Source: Clostridia bacterium (GTDB taxonomy: Bacteria; Bacillota; Clostridia; UMGS1810). From it: a stretch of 11,468 nt of DNA. The DNA lies in contig JAGBXL010000228.1 in the NCBI GenBank assembly GCA_017629325.1, positions 1 to 11,468 of the forward strand, read 5' to 3'. Positions 10,562-11,468 of this stretch are shown here, one piece after another; positions within the stretch are counted from its first letter, which is position 1; the number at the start of each line of letters is the position of its first letter. The notes beneath the pieces were generated by a model. The model was given only the letters and a program-made list of their open reading frames with translations. It ran no database searches and was not told where the DNA came from. A program made the translations under genes and the position numbers.

Positions 10562-11468
10562 TTATCTTAAAAGAGTGTTGGGTTTAGCGTGGTTATCTTC
10601 TGCTTTTTTTGAATTAAGCTTAAAATATTCGCTGTATATAGCCTTTGCAATAGGTGCAGTTGAGCTACCTGAGCCTGCATTTTCAATAACAATTGAAATT
10701 GCAATCTGTGGGTTTTTATAGGGTGCATAAGAAACGAACACACCGTTTGCACTTCCGCCGTTTACCTGTGAAGAGCCTGTTTTGGAGCAGGTTTCGATTG
10801 GGAAATCGGCAAATATGCTGCCAGCAGTGCCATCATAGCTAACAAGACGCATACCCTTTGTAACGGCTTGGTAGGTTTTATCACTCATTTGAATTTTGCC
10901 CGTTTGCTGCGGTTTTATTTCTTCTATAACCTCACCTGTTTTTTGATTTTGAACAGATTTTAAAAGGTGGGTTTTATAAATATTTCCGCCGTTTGCTATG
11001 GTGGAGGTATAGTTTGCAAGCTGAATGGGGGTAAAAAGATTATATGACTGACCGATAGCCATTTGAAGAGTATCGCCGGGATACCACATCTCCCCTACTA
11101 CTTTTTCTTTGTATTCCTCGCTTGCAAGAACGCCTGTTGATTCACCGTCTATTTCTATTCCTGTTTTTTTGCCAAGACGCATTTTTTCGGCGTATTCTAC
11201 AATGCGATCGGCTCCAAGGCGTTTGCCAACCTCATAGTAATAATAGTTACATGAATTTTTAAGGGCATTTGCAGCATCTACCATACCATGAGTATCGCCC
11301 GTTTCGGAATATATCCAGCAGTTAAACACTCTGTCGTAGTATTCATATTTACCTTTATCTTCTATTAAAGTGTTTGCATCTATAACGCCATCTTCTAATG
11401 CTGCAATGGTTGTGAGCATTTTAAACACGGAGCCAGGGGGATATATACCGCTTATAGCTCGGTTTAGA
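10562..11468 (-). CDS. mrdA: Penicillin-binding protein 2 transpeptidase (N terminus beyond the window)
   Basis: The frame stays open to the right edge (first whole codon 11467-11465), so about 301 C-terminal residues of a class B PBP are seen. The three penicilloyl-serine motifs are present: SxxK as Ser-Val-Phe-Lys in YPPGSVFK (serine codon 11431-11429), SxN as SCN in LKNSCNYYYYEVG (about 11254), and KTGS in CSKTGSSQV (about 10783). PBP2 cross-links lateral-wall peptidoglycan together with RodA. FNCWI, HGMVDAANALKNSCN and ENAGSGSSTAPIA are typical of clostridial PBP2. Its place upstream of a MinD-like gene and mgsA supports PBP2 over FtsI. It ends in a short polar tail. A GTG at 11426-11428 is internal valine, not a start. 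Confidence 0.93.
   Translation of the reverse strand, partial: LNRAISGIYPPGSVFKMLTTIAALEDGVIDANTLIEDKGKYEYYDRVFNCWIYSETGDTHGMVDAANALKNSCNYYYYEVGKRLGADRIVEYAEKMRLGKKTGIEIDGESTGVLASEEYKEKVVGEMWYPGDTLQMAIGQSYNLFTPIQLANYTSTIANGGNIYKTHLLKSVQNQKTGEVIEEIKPQQTGKIQMSDKTYQAVTKGMRLVSYDGTAGSIFADFPIETCSKTGSSQVNGGSANGVFVSYAPYKNPQIAISIVIENAGSGSSTAPIAKAIYSEYFKLNSKKAEDNHAKPNTLLR

Noticed and set aside
1..11468. CRISPR arrays, tRNA or rRNA genes, insertion sequences, prophage genes
   Set aside because: No regularly spaced repeats, cloverleaf sequences, transposase or phage structural frames were seen on either strand.

Overview
This window looks like chromosomal DNA of a low-GC, Gram-positive anaerobe of the Clostridia. 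Supporting signs are AT-rich third codon positions, strong AGGAGG ribosome binding sites, U-tailed intrinsic terminators, a Firmicutes-type L10 leader, a four-cysteine L33, a PBP2/MinD-like/MgsA neighbourhood, and a candidate sporulation (sigma-K) promoter. The species cannot be named from the sequence.

Layout. (1) Positions 2-97 hold the last codons of an unidentified plus-strand gene, facing a DUF896 gene (103-303, minus). (2) Positions 386-4129 are a minus-strand transcription/translation block, in reading order rpmG-secE-nusG-rplK-rplA-rplJ-rplL, with a promoter before rpmG and a second promoter plus L10 leader before rplJ. Two RNA structures resembling the L1-binding region of 23S rRNA precede rplK and rplA. 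The block ends at a terminator, and rpoB does not follow rplL. (3) Positions 4317-4770 hold three tandem genes for 42-44 residue cysteine-rich single-membrane-pass proteins. They share one terminator and one upstream sequence that fits the sigma-K consensus; none is named by any family I can identify. (4) Divergent from them is an XRE/S24-like regulator that appears unable to self-cleave. (5) Next is a secreted SH3-NlpC/P60 peptidoglycan hydrolase, whose sigma-A promoter is preceded by an exact match to the WalR (YycF) box. (6) guaB (IMP dehydrogenase) follows with its own promoter. (7) A HepT-MntA (HEPN/nucleotidyltransferase) toxin-antitoxin pair sits between two copies of a 26-28 bp direct repeat. 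(8) On the minus strand at the right end are a PBP2 gene running off the window, a degenerate MinD-like ATPase and mgsA. A second WalR-like box and a possible promoter lie before the MinD-like gene.

How the genes fit together. The left half is housekeeping expression machinery with layered autogenous control (L1 sites and L10 leader). The right half is dominated by cell-envelope growth (NlpC/P60, PBP2, MinD-like). The two WalR-like boxes suggest that both an autolysin and the MinD-like/mgsA unit may answer to the same cell-wall two-component system. The most novel-looking items are the microprotein operon with its candidate sporulation promoter, the paired WalR-like boxes, the duplicated L1 sites, and the repeat-flanked HepT-MntA cassette.
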